Positions 6,181-7,367 of a DNA stretch of 7,367 nucleotides are shown piece by piece. The notes under the pieces are model-generated. The model did no database searches. It saw nothing but the letters and a program-made list of their open reading frames with translations, and was not told the origin of the DNA. Within the stretch, counting starts at the first letter, position 1. Each line of letters begins with the position of its first letter. The DNA lies in contig JAJYWM010000044.1 of the NCBI GenBank assembly GCA_021791455.1, positions 1-7,367 of the forward strand. Direction: 5' to 3'. The stretch comes from a bacterium. Its GTDB lineage: Bacteria > Chloroflexota > Dormibacteria > UBA8260 > Bog-877. Made by a program: the position numbers and the translations under genes.

Positions 6181-6678
6181 TCATTCATCAGGGGTGTCCT
6201 TGGCCAGGTGCCGACCCTGAAGTAGCAGCCACGCTCGGCTGAGCGATGCCGCGAGGGAGAGCAGCAGGAGCACCGCCAGCGTGCCGACCGCGCCAGGCGC
6301 CTTGGGGCTGGCTATCAGCACCGCCCCGACATCCACCTGATAGAGGAGCGCCGCCAGTATCAGCAGCAAGGAGATGACGTTGAGCATGTTCTTGCTGAAG
6401 CCGCGTCGCTCCCGGACCGTGTGCCAGAGCCCGAGCAGTGCCATCACCACCGCCACCGCCCCTACATCTGTATTCGGCATCAGTGCGACCAGGCTCACGA
6501 AAAAGGCGTTGACCAGGCCCGTGAAGGCGCTGCCCGCCAGAGCCTCGCCCCGAGCTGACGCCTTGCTGCCAAAGACCGAGTCGGGGCGCAGGGAGACCGC
6601 CACGAACAGCAATCCGATGAGGCCCGCCGCAGCCCCCACGATCGCTTGAAAGTAGAGATGGAAATCGCTCGGAACCAT
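6181..6678 (-). CDS. small multi-spanning membrane protein, unknown function
   Basis: This encodes a 165-residue hydrophobic protein with four to five predicted membrane helices, at about 9-30, 47-67, 71-87, 99-116 and 127-152. The N-terminal pattern FHLYFQAIVGAAAGLIGLLFVAVSL resembles a common group of uncharacterised bacterial membrane proteins that begin with an F-x-x-x-x-A-x-x-G-L-x-G-L-L-F-V-A-x-S-L helix. A short basic loop (RERRGFSKN, about 89-97) lies mid-protein. The tail (KDTPDE) is acidic and hydrophilic. No catalytic or binding motif is evident, so no function can be given. The ATG at 6678 is the only start ahead of the first helix; an AGGGGG upstream is about twelve bases away, so the ribosome binding site is weak. 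The GNAT gene follows after 27 bases on the same strand, suggesting co-transcription. Confidence 0.75.
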   Translation of the reverse strand: MVPSDFHLYFQAIVGAAAGLIGLLFVAVSLRPDSVFGSKASARGEALAGSAFTGLVNAFFVSLVALMPNTDVGAVAVVMALLGLWHTVRERRGFSKNMLNVISLLLILAALLYQVDVGAVLIASPKAPGAVGTLAVLLLLSLAASLSRAWLLLQGRHLAKDTPDE

Positions 6679-6751
6679 GACGCGGAGTGCCCCCTGCGGT
6701 GAGCCGTGAATGTGCTGAGGCCATGATCGCAGGGGATGGTGCCGTCGCGAG

Positions 6752-6775
6752 CTCAGGCTGAGGCTTCACAGTGAA
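6752..6775. repeat. two tandem 11-bp inverted repeats, possible operator
   Basis: Two perfect odd-centred dyads lie side by side: CTCAG-G-CTGAG (6752-6762) and TTCAC-A-GTGAA (6765-6775). The palindromes TCGCGA (6745-6750) and GAGCTC (6749-6754) abut them. They are 75-100 bases upstream of the membrane-protein start codon, within reach of its promoter. The cluster is denser than I would expect by chance, but no regulator is known from the sequence. Confidence 0.3.
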
Positions 6776-6932
6776 CGATCGCGGCCTTCAGATGGTGGCG
6801 CACTCGGTGACGGCCGGCCCAGAGCCATGCCAGCTCATGCGGAAGCAGAGGGGTGCGGCCGGGTCGCGACGAGCGGGTCCGGAAGGCGATCACGCGGACC
6901 GGGGCCATTCGCTGACTCCGACCTGATTTGCT

Positions 6933-6969
6933 GGGGGGGGGACCGCCACTGATCGCCGCCTGGTCCCCC
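6933..6969. repeat. hairpin with a run of nine G
   Basis: An unbroken G run (6933-6941) leads into GGGGGACC (6937-6944), which pairs perfectly with GGTCCCCC (6962-6969) across a 17-base loop. No T tract follows on either strand, so it is not a standard terminator. Slippage-prone G runs of this length are unusual in such a short non-coding stretch. Confidence 0.35.
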
Positions 6970-7057
6970 GCCCGGCTACTGTGGCACCCCGCAGCCTCAT
7001 CCCATGCGTCAGGTGGGACGCCGTGCTCTCGGTTGTCTCAGCCCGGAGGCGGTCGCA

Positions 7058-7075
7058 CCCTGGCGGTGGCCAGGG
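7058..7075. repeat. 7-bp perfect stem-loop
   Basis: CCCTGGC (7058-7064) and GCCAGGG (7069-7075) form a stem with a four-base GGTG loop. It lies about 130 bases before tnpA. It lacks a downstream T tract. It could be a transcription barrier protecting the element from upstream read-through, part of the element's left end, or chance. Confidence 0.3.
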
Positions 7076-7168
7076 GCGTCATCCCAGGCACGGGGCAGTG
7101 TCAGAACCCGGGAAACACGCTTCTCAACTCGTTCACATCCACCTCGTCAGCGTCCACCGGCGGGGTTG

Positions 7169-7188
7169 CGAACAGTTGCTCGTACGAT
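7169..7188 (+). promoter_or_regulatory. LexA/SOS-box-like site abutting a -10 box of tnpA
   Basis: CGAACAGTTGCTCG (7169-7182) differs at one dyad position from CGAAC-N4-GTTCG, the LexA-binding form known from Gram-positive bacteria and actinobacteria. It is followed directly by TACGAT (7183-7188), a good -10 hexamer. No clear -35 is present. Start site, AGGAAG ribosome binding site (7196-7201) and ATG (7207) then follow at plausible distances. A repressor bound here would block RNA polymerase. Alternatively the imperfect dyad may be a binding site for the recombinase itself. Confidence 0.4.
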
Positions 7189-7206
7189 GAGCTATAGGAA
7201 GCGGAG

Positions 7207-7367
7207 ATGAACTTAAAGGAGTGGGCGAGGGTGCAGGGGGTTCACCCGGTGACCGCATACCGTTGGTTCCGGGATGGCAAGCTGCCGGTGCCGGCGCGCC
7301 GCGTTGGGGGCCTGATCCTGGTCGACGCTCCAGGTTCAGCCGCCGCCACTGGCAGCGTCGCCGTCTA
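7207..7367 (+). CDS. tnpA: IS607-family transposase TnpA (serine recombinase), N-terminal fragment
   Basis: This is the first 53 codons of an IS607-type transposase; the gene runs off the right edge. Residues 1-40 are the MerR-like winged helix-turn-helix that IS607 TnpA carries at its N-terminus, unlike most serine recombinases: MNLKEWARVQGVHPVTAYRW, then FRDGKLPVPARRVGGLILVD. After a short Ala/Gly linker, GSVAV begins the first strand of the resolvase fold. The window ends just before the expected YARVSS, whose serine is the nucleophile. TnpA moves the element through a circular intermediate. Such elements usually carry a tnpB (RNA-guided nuclease) gene downstream, which cannot be seen here. 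The ATG at 7207 has AGGAAG five bases upstream (7196-7201) and matches the usual N-terminus of actinobacterial members. Confidence 0.9.
   Translation, partial: MNLKEWARVQGVHPVTAYRWFRDGKLPVPARRVGGLILVDAPGSAAATGSVAV
7207..7367 (+). mobile_element. IS607-type insertion element, left part (boundary undetermined)
   Basis: The recombinase gene marks a mobile element entering the window from the right. Its left end lies upstream of 7207, probably within the non-coding stretch, but it cannot be placed because IS607 elements have no terminal inverted repeats and make no target duplication; they insert at GG-type dinucleotides, which are frequent here. Only the certain part is given as coordinates. 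Confidence 0.75.

Larger units (their letters stand above)
6679..7206. other. 528-base non-coding stretch between the membrane gene and the IS607 recombinase
   Basis: No frame on either strand looks like protein here; the open frames near 6928-7210 are Ser/Gly/Pro/Arg-rich, mutually overlapping and without family features. It holds several inverted repeats (listed separately), a run of nine G at 6933-6941, the promoter zone of the minus-strand membrane/GNAT pair at its left end and that of tnpA at its right end. The left terminus of the IS607-type element must lie somewhere in it, but such elements lack terminal inverted repeats and target duplications, so the exact boundary cannot be read from one copy. 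Confidence 0.55.

Noticed and set aside
5428..6225. 265-codon plus-strand open frame antisense to the GNAT gene
   Set aside because: Composition typical of antisense frames and no recognisable motif, whereas the minus strand carries clear GNAT motifs.
6188..6769. 193-codon minus-strand frame overlapping the small membrane protein
   Set aside because: Gly/Arg/Ser-rich out-of-frame translation; the overlapping frame with regular hydrophobic helices is the credible gene.
6928..7210. Three overlapping plus-strand frames before tnpA
   Set aside because: Mutually overlapping, low-complexity Ser/Pro/Gly/Arg translations with no family features; they cross the tnpA promoter zone.
1..7367. CRISPR array, tRNA, rRNA, toxin-antitoxin or defence genes
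   Set aside because: Read on both strands: no regularly spaced repeats, no cloverleaf-like segment and no characteristic protein motifs were found.

Overview
This is a high-GC bacterial chromosomal window. Genes start with ATG, GTG and TTG and most have purine-rich ribosome binding sites. Gene content fits a high-GC Gram-positive-like lineage: actinobacterial or Chloroflexota/Dormibacterota-type proteins, and an actinobacterial-style IS607 recombinase at the right edge. No rRNA, tRNA or taxonomic marker is present, so the phylum is an inference only.

Layout from left to right. On the minus strand is the N-terminus of an ABC-transporter ATPase, cut by the window edge at its Walker A loop (1-99). 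After about 330 bases without a convincing gene come, also on the minus strand, an M55 (DppA-like) zinc D-aminopeptidase (433-1254) and an alpha/beta hydrolase (1407-2285). A short divergent intergenic region (2286-2396) separates these from a plus-strand pair: an MFS transporter (2397-3713) and a membrane-anchored GH5 glycosidase of endoglycoceramidase type (3762-5264). Convergent to that pair, on the minus strand, are a GNAT acetyltransferase (5293-6153) and, upstream of it, a small multi-spanning membrane protein (6181-6678). A non-coding stretch of about 530 bases rich in inverted repeats (6679-7206) leads into the start of an IS607-family serine recombinase gene (7207 to the right edge).

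How the genes may work together. The left cluster (ABC ATPase, M55 aminopeptidase, hydrolase) resembles peptide or amide uptake and turnover, but only gene order and common strand support this. The MFS/GH5 pair is the best functional unit: an exported, membrane-tethered glycosidase that could release sugars from glycolipids or glycosides at the cell surface, with a transporter whose motifs resemble sugar:cation symporters. The GNAT and membrane genes are 27 bases apart and probably co-transcribed.

The most notable regulatory observations are a LexA/SOS-box-like sequence abutting a candidate -10 hexamer just upstream of the IS607 recombinase, and a perfect 7-bp hairpin that buries the ribosome binding site of the M55 gene. 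I found no CRISPR array, toxin-antitoxin pair, recognisable defence system or clearly undescribed multi-gene system here.
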